A stretch of DNA of 64,000 nucleotides, taken from positions 1-64,000 of the forward strand of contig JASMAS010000024.1 in NCBI GenBank assembly GCA_030754235.1. The letters are read 5' to 3'. How positions within the stretch are numbered: position 1 is the stretch's first letter; each line of letters begins with the position of its first letter. The notes beneath the pieces are model-generated. The model made no database searches, was not told the origin of the DNA, and saw only the letters and a list, made by a program, of their open reading frames with translations. Position numbers and translations under genes: made by a program. Below, one piece after another: positions 26,408 to 38,057 of this stretch. Origin of the DNA: Litorilituus sp. (GTDB lineage: Bacteria; Pseudomonadota; Gammaproteobacteria; Enterobacterales; Alteromonadaceae).

Positions 26408-27067
26408 ATGAAGTTATTGGCTCTATGGTGTTGCTTATTTATTTTGTTGGGATGTGAAAAAACGAAATCACAAGATGGTATTCCTAGCATATCGGCAGGA
26501 GAAACCTCAATGACCTCTGAGCGTATGGGTAGCATGCTACCTAATAATCAACCAACAATCACATCAAATAAATTTATGACTATAGCGTGGGAAAACCTTA
26601 TTCCAAAAGAAGATTTAGAGGCAATATTAAACCCTCCAGATTATATTGTTCAAGTGGTGGATGGCTCAGTTGAAGATCAAATTACTAATGCAGTTCAAAG
26701 TAGCATGAACAATGATCAAGTTGCTGGAGAAGTATACGAGCAAGCATTGAACTCAACCACCATAATTAAGGCTATGGATGGTAAGTACATACGTATTCCT
26801 GGTTTTGTTGTTCCCGTTGAGTTTACTAATGAAAAGCAAATTTCCAGTTTTTTTTTAGTCCCTTATTTTGGTGCGTGTTTGCATATGCCACCTCCTCCCC
26901 CTAATCAAATTATTTATATAGAGTCAGAGCAGGCTATTTCGCTGGAAAGTTTATACGATCCTGTTTGGGTATCGGGAAAGCTATCAGCGGAACTGTTTGA
27001 AGACCAAATTGCTACTTCAGCCTATACCATGCAACTTGAGAAGTTAGTTTTGTATTACCCGAAGTAA
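26408..27067 (+). CDS. DUF3299 lipoprotein
   Basis: The start at 26408 (ATG) is chosen over an in-frame GTG at 26399, as the product then begins with a clean lipoprotein signal and lipobox LLGC (219 residues). The C-terminal half has IRIPGFVVPVEF and FFLVPYFGACLHMPPPPPNQ, the DUF3299 signature with Cys and His that could bind metal. It faces the ABC operon across the Zur box. In Vibrio a DUF3299 protein belongs to the zinc-regulated Zrg cluster, so a part in zinc acquisition at the envelope is likely, though unproven. Confidence 0.82.
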   Translation: MKLLALWCCLFILLGCEKTKSQDGIPSISAGETSMTSERMGSMLPNNQPTITSNKFMTIAWENLIPKEDLEAILNPPDYIVQVVDGSVEDQITNAVQSSMNNDQVAGEVYEQALNSTTIIKAMDGKYIRIPGFVVPVEFTNEKQISSFFLVPYFGACLHMPPPPPNQIIYIESEQAISLESLYDPVWVSGKLSAELFEDQIATSAYTMQLEKLVLYYPK

Positions 27068-27153
27068 CAGCCTTAATGTTTCTTAAAACAACAGGTTAGC
27101 TTGTTTCTTAATAAAATGGATAGCTTCATCCAATGGTGGTAATGTTTGGCTTT

Positions 27154-28485
27154 TTACTGAAATATTAATCGTTTTGCAGCACCTGGAATATGGTGAATAT
27201 TTTCGCCATCAAAAACTTGATGGCCATTGACCCATGTTGATTTGATTGTTGATGAAAAGGTGTGACCATCAAATGGTGTCCAAGCACAATGATATCGACT
27301 ATTTTTATGTGTTTGCTGCGTTGTTTTTTGTGGGTCAACTAAGACGATATCTGCAAAGTAGCCTTCACGTAAAAAACCACGGTCAAGAATCTTGTAACGT
27401 ATTGCAGGATTATGGGCGACTTTTTCTACTACTTGATTTAGGCTGATTTTTCCTTGTGCCACATGATCGAGTAATGAGAGTAATGCACTTTCAACTAAAG
27501 GCAAGCCTGCGGGTGATTGAATATAATCTACTTGCTTTTCTGCCCATGTATGCGGCGCATGATCGGTGGCAATAATATCAATTTGACCTGTGTGTAGAGC
27601 ATTCATCAGAGCATCTCTATCGGCGCGATTTTTAATGGCAGGATTACATTTAATCAAATTACCTTTTGCTTGGTAATCCTCTTCGCTAAACCATAGATGA
27701 TGAACACAAGCTTCTGCCGTGATATTTTTGCCAGTGATTGATCCAGGCTCAAATAGTGATAGCTCTTTTTCGCTAGTAATATGCAATACATGCAATTGAG
27801 AGCCAAATTTTTTTGCTAAATTTACTGCATAAGAAGATGAAGTATAACACGCCTGCTCATCTCGAATAAGAGGATGATCATGAATATCTAGAGTTGTTTT
27901 TAATTGCAGTAAGCGTTTTTGGTTCTCTGCAATAATAGGGCTACTTTCACAGTGGGTGACAATGATCGCAGGACTTTGTGCAAAGATATTGTCTAACGCT
28001 TTGGGGTGCTCTACCAGTAAATCACCTGTTGATGCACCCATAAAAACTTTAACACCGCAGTGCTTTTTGGGGTCGAGTTTTTTAATTTCATCTAGGTTTG
28101 CCTCTGTTGCGCCAAGGTAAAAAGAATAGTTTGCCAATGACATTTGCTGAGCGATGGTAAATTTAGCTTCGAGTGCATTAATATCTGTTGTTGCTGGGCT
28201 TACATTTGGCATCTCCATAAAGCTTGTGATCCCGCCGGCAATTGCAGCGCTAGATTCGGATGCAATGGTACCTTTGTGGGTTAATCCCGGCTCCCTAAAG
28301 TGTACCTGATCATCAATCATTCCGGGCAACAACAAATTTCCAGATGCTTCAATCACTTTATCGTTAGCTGTCGCTGAAATCTGGGTAGCTATTTTATCAA
28401 TTCTTTCATTTTTAATACGGAGATCAGCAACATATTGCTCACCTTCATTTATCAGTTGTGCATTTTTGATCAAAGTAGTGTTCAC
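27154..28485 (-). CDS. Dihydroorotase, class I, with Gln at a metal-His position
   Basis: A 443-residue amidohydrolase, third step of pyrimidine synthesis, starting at GTG after GGAG. The usual HxH after Asp reads DQVH (Q60, H62), so the first metal His is replaced by Gln. The carboxylated Lys (K146, GVKVFMG), H178 (VTHCES), H235 (LHVLHIT) and D308 (ATDHAP) are present. The DDQVHFREPG form is the one I know from Bacteroidetes-type enzymes. It is co-transcribed with the DUF2796 gene 76 bases upstream, whose promoter region carries a Zur-like palindrome. That fits a zinc-sparing paralogue expressed under zinc starvation, but whether another pyrC exists lies outside the window. Confidence 0.85.
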   Translation of the reverse strand: MNTTLIKNAQLINEGEQYVADLRIKNERIDKIATQISATANDKVIEASGNLLLPGMIDDQVHFREPGLTHKGTIASESSAAIAGGITSFMEMPNVSPATTDINALEAKFTIAQQMSLANYSFYLGATEANLDEIKKLDPKKHCGVKVFMGASTGDLLVEHPKALDNIFAQSPAIIVTHCESSPIIAENQKRLLQLKTTLDIHDHPLIRDEQACYTSSSYAVNLAKKFGSQLHVLHITSEKELSLFEPGSITGKNITAEACVHHLWFSEEDYQAKGNLIKCNPAIKNRADRDALMNALHTGQIDIIATDHAPHTWAEKQVDYIQSPAGLPLVESALLSLLDHVAQGKISLNQVVEKVAHNPAIRYKILDRGFLREGYFADIVLVDPQKTTQQTHKNSRYHCAWTPFDGHTFSSTIKSTWVNGHQVFDGENIHHIPGAAKRLIFQ

Positions 28486-28561
28486 TAGTTATTCTCCTTT
28501 ATAGACGGCAAACCGGTCGCCAACGTACCGGTATTGTGTATTTTCTTGGTGATGAAATCAT

Positions 28562-29128
28562 TTATTGCCAAGACAAAACATTTTCTGTAGCTGTTAAGCT
28601 AACTGCACCTTGTTGTGAATCAGTAACCCATATTGCACTAATCTTTTTGATGTTTGGGTGGTACTCAAATATAGTGACCGCCGCAGAAGAAATGTCAGTT
28701 AATGAGAGGCAGTGTAATGTGTAATCGATGATAACTTCGGTGTGCTCTGTATGAAATGTATGGTTATTGTTAACATCGTTAGTTAAAGGTAACAATGCGT
28801 CCATATTAATGTGAGTATTAATTAATTTACACGACGCTTTAGATAAGGTGATTATGTTATTAATTTCAGTAAAAGTTTTTTTGATTTTATTAAGTTTAGC
28901 TATTTCTTCTGGTGTTTGAGCACGATGCTCAAAACCAACTAGACTATACGCGGGAGCCGTTAAGCTGATTAATAAGTAATTAGTTTCAATAGCTAAGGTT
29001 AATTGAGCCAAGCCATGGACATGTGCATTTTGACTATGATTTGAATGTTCATTTGCTATTGAGGGGCTCGTTATAATTAAATATATGAGTAAAGAAATTT
29101 TACACATAATAGTAAGTAAAGCGTGCAT
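28562..29128 (-). CDS. DUF2796 (ZrgA-like) zinc-binding periplasmic protein
   Basis: A 188-residue secreted protein with a signal peptide (to about residue 25), followed by the His-rich stretch ANEHSNHSQNAHVHGLAQL, a probable metal-binding site. The C-terminal TDISSAAVTIFEYHPNIKKISAIWVT is typical of DUF2796, the ZrgA family of Vibrio zinc uptake. The gene is followed 76 bases later by the dihydroorotase gene on the same strand. The double Zur-like palindrome at 29424 lies about 300 bases upstream. Zinc capture in the periplasm is the likely role. Confidence 0.82.
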   Translation of the reverse strand: MHALLTIMCKISLLIYLIITSPSIANEHSNHSQNAHVHGLAQLTLAIETNYLLISLTAPAYSLVGFEHRAQTPEEIAKLNKIKKTFTEINNIITLSKASCKLINTHINMDALLPLTNDVNNNHTFHTEHTEVIIDYTLHCLSLTDISSAAVTIFEYHPNIKKISAIWVTDSQQGAVSLTATENVLSWQ

Positions 29129-31716
<2,588 letters not shown>

Positions 31717-31790
31717 TGCCACTATAGATAATTTATCCAAGCTTATGCATCGAAAAGAGCTGTAGACTTTTATATCTGCTTCAGTAGGTA

Positions 31791-31828
31791 AAAATTGATG
31801 AATTAACTACTGTAAATTCATCAATTTT
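31791..31828. terminator. Bidirectional terminator
   Basis: AAAATTGATGAATT (31791-31804) pairs perfectly with AATTCATCAATTTT (31815-31828) around a 10-base loop. T runs follow on both strands. It separates the FadH-like gene from the converging LPP20 operon. Confidence 0.85.
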
Positions 31829-31858
31829 CATAAAGAGCCTGAATTTGAAAAAGAGAAA

Positions 31859-32443
31859 CTAACTCTGGCCGTTTAGTTTTTTTAGTTCTTTTTCAAGTTC
31901 TTGTGAGGCTTTCTTTGCTCTGAACTCTTCGTAAAGCGCAGCTTTTGAGGTTGGATCAATTTTAGCGCCTGACTTATTCACTAGTTGTTCAAATAACTGA
32001 TCGTTTTTCTTTTCAGATAAAGTGACTAAAGTACATAGCTGTTTTTGCCCATCTATCTTAGCAAACTCTACTTTATCGGCTTTGGAGTTTACCAATGTTT
32101 GCTCTGAAATTTGCTTAGATACTTGTTCAAAGGTACCACCAGTATTTAATTTACCATCTGCTTCAAGTTTACGTTGATACATTTTATCAAGCACACTGAC
32201 TTTTAGCTTCAATTGTTGGGATATTTCAGCACGTGCCGTGGCTAAACTTTGCGCTTTGTCTATGGATAAATTACCTGACCATGGTACACAAGAAGCCGCA
32301 GCTAGCGCATTGTCTACATTGGGATTTAATACCCAGCTCGGTACCGAATCTGTTGTTTCAAGTAGGGTTGGCTTTGGTGTAGTTGTGCTGCCGCAGGCAC
32401 TGAGTAATAAACAAGCCGTTGCAATGATGAGTTTTTTGTTCAT
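31859..32443 (-). CDS. LPP20-like lipoprotein
   Basis: A 194-residue lipoprotein (lipobox LLSAC, residues 13-17). The core SVPSWVLNPNVDNALAAASC followed by AQSLATARAEISQQLKLKV is the LPP20 pattern: a W-x-L-N-P start and an A-rich helix. The C-terminus is a lysine-rich helix. It is the last of eight same-strand genes (39690 to 31859) and overlaps the transglycosylase gene by 4 bases. LPP20 proteins are outer-membrane-linked lipoproteins without a settled biochemical role. Confidence 0.78.
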   Translation of the reverse strand: MNKKLIIATACLLLSACGSTTTPKPTLLETTDSVPSWVLNPNVDNALAAASCVPWSGNLSIDKAQSLATARAEISQQLKLKVSVLDKMYQRKLEADGKLNTGGTFEQVSKQISEQTLVNSKADKVEFAKIDGQKQLCTLVTLSEKKNDQLFEQLVNKSGAKIDPTSKAALYEEFRAKKASQELEKELKKLNGQS

Positions 32444-33588
32444 GTTGATTCCTTGGTAAGTAAATTATTGTAGTATGTTGTTCTTTTAAGTACTTTTTGT
32501 AAATAGTTAACTGTTTCTTGGTGTGGCAAGTTGTCTAGTAATTGAAAATATAGCTGTTGGGATGTTTGTTTGTTGGCAGCCTTCGTTGCCCTTGTTAATG
32601 AAGTGCTATTGCTGATCGCTCTTGCCACATTGCCTGGGCCTGTATTGTAACCAGCAATAGCCATATACAGTTTATTTTTATTGTCGGTAACATGCTTAAA
32701 ATAACGGGACATTAATAGGTGAAGATAGACACTACCCGCTTCGATATTTTGCTCTGCACTGTATAATTGGGTCGGGCTTAGTACTGACATTTTACCGGTT
32801 AAAAATTTTGTAACATCTTTGCCCGCACTGCTCGGTACTATTTGCATTAAACCAAAAGCTGGAATATGAGAACGTGCCAACGGGTTAAAGCTAGACTCGG
32901 TATGAATGATTGCTAGAATTAATGATGTCGGTATATTCCATTTTATTGCCTGTTTTTGTGCTAATGGATAATAACGCTGAGCGTTTTCACTTAATAAACT
33001 TGGTCTTAAAGGGATGGTGATCACTGTTTTAGCTTGTTGACTTTGGCTAGTAATACGACTTAATTCACCAATATGTTTTTTAGCCAGTAATGGCGTCGAA
33101 TTGCTGGTTATGGCTAACTGTTTGTCATTTTTTTCAAGTTGTTCATTTACTGATTGTACAATAGGGTCTTTAGCTAACGTGTCAGAAACTGAGGTATTAG
33201 TGAGCTTAGAGATCGTTTTTTTTGCTAAGGCTGATACTTGTTCAGAGGTGAGTGATTGATGAACCTCTACCGTGATTGCGCCCGAATCAAAGTCAACCGT
33301 GGTACGCTGGTTTAAATCATCCGAGTAGCCAACCCATTGCTTTTGACTTGGTAATTTAGGCTGTTGCCATTTTTGGGATATTTTGGCTTTATATTTACCT
33401 TCAGCTTGTTTCCATGCTTGAACAAATTCAGCAAATTCTTTATCAATGTTTTGTTGATAAGTGGAGAATTCTTGTTGTTGTTGTTTTAGATACTGTTCAA
33501 ATTCGACAGCATCCTCATTGTTATGTGCCATAGCGTATGGCGAGAACAAACTAAAAATAGCTAGACAAATTATCAGCTGTTTTTTCAT
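32440..33588 (-). CDS. Murein transglycosylase, MltC-like
   Basis: A 382-residue secreted lytic transglycosylase. A signal peptide (to about residue 21) has no lipobox, unlike E. coli MltC. Residues 85-110 (WVGYSDDLNQRTTVDFDSGAITVE) match the MltC-type DUF3393 domain. The SLT domain has the catalytic Glu231 in IIHTESSFNPLAR, GLMQIVPSSAGKDV and AIAGYNTGPGNV. It should cleave peptidoglycan glycan strands in the periplasm. It overlaps the preceding gene by 38 bases and the LPP20 gene by 4 bases, so it is embedded in the envelope operon. Confidence 0.88.
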   Translation of the reverse strand: MKKQLIICLAIFSLFSPYAMAHNNEDAVEFEQYLKQQQQEFSTYQQNIDKEFAEFVQAWKQAEGKYKAKISQKWQQPKLPSQKQWVGYSDDLNQRTTVDFDSGAITVEVHQSLTSEQVSALAKKTISKLTNTSVSDTLAKDPIVQSVNEQLEKNDKQLAITSNSTPLLAKKHIGELSRITSQSQQAKTVITIPLRPSLLSENAQRYYPLAQKQAIKWNIPTSLILAIIHTESSFNPLARSHIPAFGLMQIVPSSAGKDVTKFLTGKMSVLSPTQLYSAEQNIEAGSVYLHLLMSRYFKHVTDNKNKLYMAIAGYNTGPGNVARAISNSTSLTRATKAANKQTSQQLYFQLLDNLPHQETVNYLQKVLKRTTYYNNLLTKEST

Positions 33589-34270
33589 CCTGTAATTCCT
33601 TTTGTTTATTCGCAGTATGCTTTAATTGATAACAGCGTTGACTGTCGCACTGCGCTAATATACTGCTTGCCGTTTGATGTTTGCCTTGTTCAAGCCAAAA
33701 TTTAGCGACGGTAGCTTTGCTTTCATTTAACAATAAATGATGATTGTTAACTTGCTGCTTGAAAATTTTTTCACCTTTTTGTCCACCTGTTTGGCTGGCA
33801 ATGAGTACGATAGCATCATTTTTTGTTGCAGGTATTGACATTGAAATACGCAGCAATGGCTTTAAAAAACTTTTCTTATTTTGAGTTATAGCCCACCATG
33901 CATTCATCAATGCTAACCTTGCTTTTCCAAGTTCAGCCTGTGTTTCTACAATTTTTCCGGTGCAGCGTAAACTACCTTCTATCTTTTCTTCTTGATAATC
34001 TGTCAGCTCAGTTGTGGCATAGTTGATGGTATCAGGCAAGGCTAAGTTTAATTCTTTGGCCAGTTGCTGTTGTTTTTGAACTCTAAGTGGGTATGACAAG
34101 GCTTTTCGACAAGCCTTTGTCCAAAGCTTGGTAGGCAATTGTGCTTTTAAAGGGAATACCTGAGCGGCATTTCCCTTGTTTATCACTTTAAAGTAGGGCG
34201 AATGGTACTCAGTTTCAGCATGTGCTGGTACGGTTATGAGCATCATAGCGATAGCTACTCTTTTGAACAT
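33551..34270 (-). CDS. Unknown secreted protein in the envelope operon
   Basis: A 239-residue protein with a clear signal peptide (residues 1-18, VPAHA) and no domain I recognise. Its mature part is helical and basic, with two Cys pairs (KACRKALS; SLRCTGKIV; AQCDSQRCYQ). It overlaps both neighbouring genes: the start codon shares one base with the stop of the gene before it (34270) and its end overlaps the transglycosylase start by 38 bases. Such tight coupling points to co-expression with the MltC-like and LPP20 proteins. Function unknown. Confidence 0.72.
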   Translation of the reverse strand: MFKRVAIAMMLITVPAHAETEYHSPYFKVINKGNAAQVFPLKAQLPTKLWTKACRKALSYPLRVQKQQQLAKELNLALPDTINYATTELTDYQEEKIEGSLRCTGKIVETQAELGKARLALMNAWWAITQNKKSFLKPLLRISMSIPATKNDAIVLIASQTGGQKGEKIFKQQVNNHHLLLNESKATVAKFWLEQGKHQTASSILAQCDSQRCYQLKHTANKQKELQDEKTADNLSSYF

Positions 34271-35550
34271 TATAAATCGCCTGACTTACTTACTTGACCT
34301 GATGCGGCTCGAGTGTTTTTTCCCTTTTCGCTTTGGCCACTATGAGCATTTATTTTATGCGTAGTTTTTGCTCGGCTTGTGCTTGAAGAGTTCATTTGCT
34401 TGTTTGATTTTTGCGCGGTTTTTTCAAGGCTAGGAGCATAAACGGCTACAGTATATTGCCAGTTACCATCATTTGACACGAAGCTTTTTGTTGAAACGCC
34501 CGGCGGTAATTTTCCTTGGGTTAGTGTTGAATAGTCATCGGTGGTTTTGAGTTGATTGATAAAGGTAGATTGCTCCTCATCTAAGACGGCTACTTGTGTT
34601 GGGTCTAATGTCTCTGGAGCGTAGTTAAACTGAGTGTTTTTATCCATTTGTTTCTCATCGAAGCTGCCATCCCAATAAACTTTTTCACCTTTTAGCGTAC
34701 CTAATAAAGCAGAACGAGCGCGCGTTTCAGATTGGCGTTTAGCGACTGTTTTAAGTTTTCTGGATAGGGTTTTGTTTTTGTTGGTTCTAACAATTGCTGA
34801 GCCAAACCCCATCACGTAATTTTCGCCGGTTTCTGGGTTGGTCAGTACCTTGGCGCCCACTGGCGGTAAAATACCACTTTTCAAGTCACTAACAATGTGT
34901 TTAAAAATTTGGTTTGGCGCTGTTGTTACTGCTACGGCACCTGCTTGTTGTCTTATTTGTGCTCGAGTTTTGGGTGTTGAAATTAAGCTTACACGAACCA
35001 GCTTTTCATCAATGTCATCATCAACATCAAAAGTGACATAACCAGCTAAAGACCCTGAGACACTCTCTACACAAGATTCTGTTTGTCTATCACCTGTATT
35101 GGCAACACTTTCATTGCCACTATCAATAACATCCATACTTGCAGAAGCCACATTGCTACAAATTAAAGAAACCCCTTTCATGTTGGCAACGAACTGTTTT
35201 TTGGCGATAAGGAAGGCTTTGTTATAAGCGCCACGCTTTGATAATAGGCTGGCATTGTAGTTGTTAAAATTTTGATAACTGGCACTACCAACGGACAGAA
35301 TGCCCATACCAGAGCCAACTTTGATCATTTTGATGCCGTCTTCTTCCTCTTCAATGAGTGTTTGATGGGCAACAGCGACGGTAGTGACATCATCTGTGCC
35401 AATTACTACATCGCCTTTTACGGTTACTTTATCGGCATTAGGAATGCTTTGCCCGGGTTCAGCTGGAATAAGATCGCTTAAATCAAAACTTTCACTGGCA
35501 TAAGTGGGTAGCGATATGGCTAGGGCTAAAGTAAGTATTTTAAATTTCAT
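34270..35550 (-). CDS. Unknown secreted protein, DUF6844-like
   Basis: A 426-residue protein with a signal peptide (to about residue 18, PTYAS). Residues about 20-330 hold conserved-looking blocks such as GSGMGILSVGSASYQNFNNY and KRGAYNKAFLIAKKQFVANMKG; I think this resembles DUF6844, but that is a memory-based call. The C-terminal 60 residues are a low-complexity Ser/Lys/Thr tail, probably disordered. It shares one base with the next gene. Neighbours are FlgT/LPP20-like proteins. Function unknown. Confidence 0.65.
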   Translation of the reverse strand: MKFKILTLALAISLPTYASESFDLSDLIPAEPGQSIPNADKVTVKGDVVIGTDDVTTVAVAHQTLIEEEEDGIKMIKVGSGMGILSVGSASYQNFNNYNASLLSKRGAYNKAFLIAKKQFVANMKGVSLICSNVASASMDVIDSGNESVANTGDRQTESCVESVSGSLAGYVTFDVDDDIDEKLVRVSLISTPKTRAQIRQQAGAVAVTTAPNQIFKHIVSDLKSGILPPVGAKVLTNPETGENYVMGFGSAIVRTNKNKTLSRKLKTVAKRQSETRARSALLGTLKGEKVYWDGSFDEKQMDKNTQFNYAPETLDPTQVAVLDEEQSTFINQLKTTDDYSTLTQGKLPPGVSTKSFVSNDGNWQYTVAVYAPSLEKTAQKSNKQMNSSSTSRAKTTHKINAHSGQSEKGKNTRAASGQVSKSGDL

Positions 35551-35558
35551 TATAATCC

Positions 35559-36926
35559 TTAATTAAATATTATTGTTTGGTCATCAATTACCTGTCCATT
35601 TGGTAATGAAGATTTGCTAATGGCAGCTAAGGAGTTTTGCAGTATTGAAACTAACTCGCCTGTGTCTCCGGCATAACGAACACTTGCCACTAGGTATTGA
35701 TTTTTAGTGAATATTGCCACATCTTTTATCCCCCCTATGGTTGAGATAACCGAATGTATCATTTCAGGCTGTTCTAAATGATTTGAGTGTATTTTTATTT
35801 CTCGCACTAAACCGCCTTGGCTGACAATATTAATAAAGGCTTTGCTCAAAACTTTTTGTAAATCTTGTAATTGCTTTGGCATTTCAAAAGCGACTCGTGT
35901 TAAATCATCTAACACATGGTTGGAGTAGGGGAGCGCTGCTAAACTAGGGTCGTTTTGCCACCGCCCATAAAGGTTATCAGCTAAATCTCTCACTTCAACC
36001 GTCAATGACAAACGTTTACTATTAGCAGAGCCCGTTAACTTATGCTTAGCAATCACTTGTAGGCTAGCGCCTGCACCTGACTCAATACCTTGTTCAGACA
36101 ACCAAGTTTTTAAAATAGGCTCTAGAGTATCAGGAGCTAACACTTTCACTCTAGGTGAACCTATTTGGGTAAGGAAATCGGATGACTGAGCAATGAATGG
36201 TGACTTTTCAACAACCACTTGCAAGGTGACCTGCAAACCACCATTGTCAAGATTTTTTGAGGCCAATGGCTGCCAGGATTTTACCAAACCTGCACTTCGA
36301 CTAGATAATTGCTGGCTCATTAAATCCTTAATGGCATTATATTCATCACCATTGCTAATTTGCATTATGTTTTGTGATGATTGCATAGCGTTTTGATTAA
36401 GGTAGACACCAACCACGCGAGAAATAGCACGTCTAAGAGCGTCCTGTTCAGCATGTTGTCGGGCTGAACTACCGGATTTAGACCATCCTTCGCCAATAAC
36501 GGTTACTGTGACTGTTGGGTTATCGTCATCCCATTCTAATGAGTCATTATCACCATTCTCTTGTGGAAAGTGATGAATGTTAAGGGCAACTTCTATACAG
36601 GTGTCATTGCCTTGGATATAAGGTTGGCCAAGGTCAAGTTGCATTCTGCCGTTACTCAACCCCTCTAATATATTGCTGCGATAAGTGCTGTAAACCTGAT
36701 TAAGATTTACATCAATACTTTCCTTATTATCACCAAAGTCGAGTAGTTTATTGCCTTTAATAAAACGGCCTAACTCAGCCGCTGCATTGTCACTTGCTTG
36801 TGTGATAGCTCCTTGTCCTCTACCGTAAGCACAAGCGCTAGTGCTAATGTTGCCGTCTTTTAAAACAGCAACTTCACTAAAACTTGCAAAACTAATTAGC
36901 AAACATGGAAAAATGAATTTCCTCAT
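35559..36926 (-). CDS. FlgT/LPP20-like secreted protein
   Basis: A 455-residue protein with a signal peptide (to about residue 17). Residues 18-140 (CAYGRGQGAITQASDNAAAELGRFI) and 150-230 (GEGWSKSGSSARQHAEQDALRRAISRVVGVYLNQ) are the alanine-rich helix patterns seen in LPP20 and the N- and middle domains of FlgT. The C-terminal half is probably a CsgG/TolB-N-like fold. Its ATG overlaps the stop of the preceding lipoprotein gene by 4 bases. FlgT is a flagellar outer ring protein, but no flagellar gene is near, so it is probably another envelope ring or scaffold protein. Confidence 0.7.
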   Translation of the reverse strand: MRKFIFPCLLISFASFSEVAVLKDGNISTSACAYGRGQGAITQASDNAAAELGRFIKGNKLLDFGDNKESIDVNLNQVYSTYRSNILEGLSNGRMQLDLGQPYIQGNDTCIEVALNIHHFPQENGDNDSLEWDDDNPTVTVTVIGEGWSKSGSSARQHAEQDALRRAISRVVGVYLNQNAMQSSQNIMQISNGDEYNAIKDLMSQQLSSRSAGLVKSWQPLASKNLDNGGLQVTLQVVVEKSPFIAQSSDFLTQIGSPRVKVLAPDTLEPILKTWLSEQGIESGAGASLQVIAKHKLTGSANSKRLSLTVEVRDLADNLYGRWQNDPSLAALPYSNHVLDDLTRVAFEMPKQLQDLQKVLSKAFINIVSQGGLVREIKIHSNHLEQPEMIHSVISTIGGIKDVAIFTKNQYLVASVRYAGDTGELVSILQNSLAAISKSSLPNGQVIDDQTIIFN

Positions 36927-38053
36927 GTTCTATTCTCTAAAAAGCTAGCGGGTGTGCCAACAGATACCGCGAAAATTTTAGCACCATTGTGAGGGCGGAA
37001 AATACCAGAACCTGCTTGCTGTTTAATTGATTTTGCTAAGTTACTGTTTTTCCACTTTACAATTTTACCGCTAGCACTTTGCTTTGATGGCGTTACTTTG
37101 GCGACGCCAATAGGTTCAACAAAGCCAGCTTCATATTGGAATATCACCATAGTTTCATCGACTAAAACACCGGCATTTTGACCTCGATCTAAACTCAGTT
37201 GATCGCCTTTAATACCTAAAACCTGAGCAGTTGAAGGCATTTCGCTCAACATTCGCGTTAAGAAAATATCAAAACCACGGCTGGCCATATCAGAAATCAT
37301 CGCTTGTACTACTAATGGATCCGAGAAGTTAAAACCGCTGTAGTAACGACCGTTTACAATAACTACATTCAATTCATCTCTACTGTTAACCACATCCGCA
37401 GACTTGACGCGAATTTTACCAATGTTTGGGTGTGACATTTTCTCTTTAGTAAAAGGGTCTATAACGGCTGAAGTCATTTCTAAGGTATAGTCCATCACGC
37501 CAGAAGTCTGCGCATAGAAGGTGTCAACAGTTTTTGTGGTATCAATTTTTACAATAAAATCAGGCGCTAATATTTTTTGCTGAGCAGCTCGTTTGGCATA
37601 TGCTGATGCACCTTGCTCTGCTAAATAGGTGGCTTGTTCTTGCCCTATTGCTTGATCATCACGAGTGATAATTCTAAAGCGACTTAATCCTGCCAGTTGG
37701 TTTTCAAGCATTTTAACAAGCTCTAAATTGTTTACCTGCTTAACATGCTCTAAACCTTTACCTTTGCCGGCAGTGCTGTTGTTATCAAAATAGATTCTGA
37801 CGATAGGTTTTTTTAATGGGCAGCCTTCATTTTCTTTTTGTCGGTCAAAAGTACAGCGCTCTAAGCCTTGAGTGTCAAAATAGGCCGGAACGGTAATATC
37901 ATCATCAGAAAAGTTATAGGCATTTTTTGCGATTGAAGCACTTGATGCTTTATTTTTTACGATAATTTTTTGTGTTTGACTACTTGGACCTGTGCTTTGA
38001 CAGCCGGTTACTAAGGTGGCAAGAATGGCGCTCACTAGGATTTTTTTTAACAT
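36923..38053 (-). CDS. CsgG/FlgT-like lipoprotein
   Basis: The ATG at 38053 is chosen over an in-frame start at 38086: GAGGAA precedes it and the product (376 residues) begins MLKKILVSAILATLVTGC with a clean lipobox. The mature domain includes LERCTFDRQKENEGCPLKKPIVRIYFD, RFRIITRDDQ and APDFIVKIDTTKTVD, a CsgG/TolB-N-like arrangement; GDQLSLDRGQNAGVLVDETMVIFQ resembles the FlgT C-terminal domain. It sits between an LPP20-like and a FlgT-like gene with overlaps. It probably acts at the outer membrane; exact role unknown. Confidence 0.72.
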   Translation of the reverse strand: MLKKILVSAILATLVTGCQSTGPSSQTQKIIVKNKASSASIAKNAYNFSDDDITVPAYFDTQGLERCTFDRQKENEGCPLKKPIVRIYFDNNSTAGKGKGLEHVKQVNNLELVKMLENQLAGLSRFRIITRDDQAIGQEQATYLAEQGASAYAKRAAQQKILAPDFIVKIDTTKTVDTFYAQTSGVMDYTLEMTSAVIDPFTKEKMSHPNIGKIRVKSADVVNSRDELNVVIVNGRYYSGFNFSDPLVVQAMISDMASRGFDIFLTRMLSEMPSTAQVLGIKGDQLSLDRGQNAGVLVDETMVIFQYEAGFVEPIGVAKVTPSKQSASGKIVKWKNSNLAKSIKQQAGSGIFRPHNGAKIFAVSVGTPASFLENRT

Positions 38054-38057
38054 ATGA

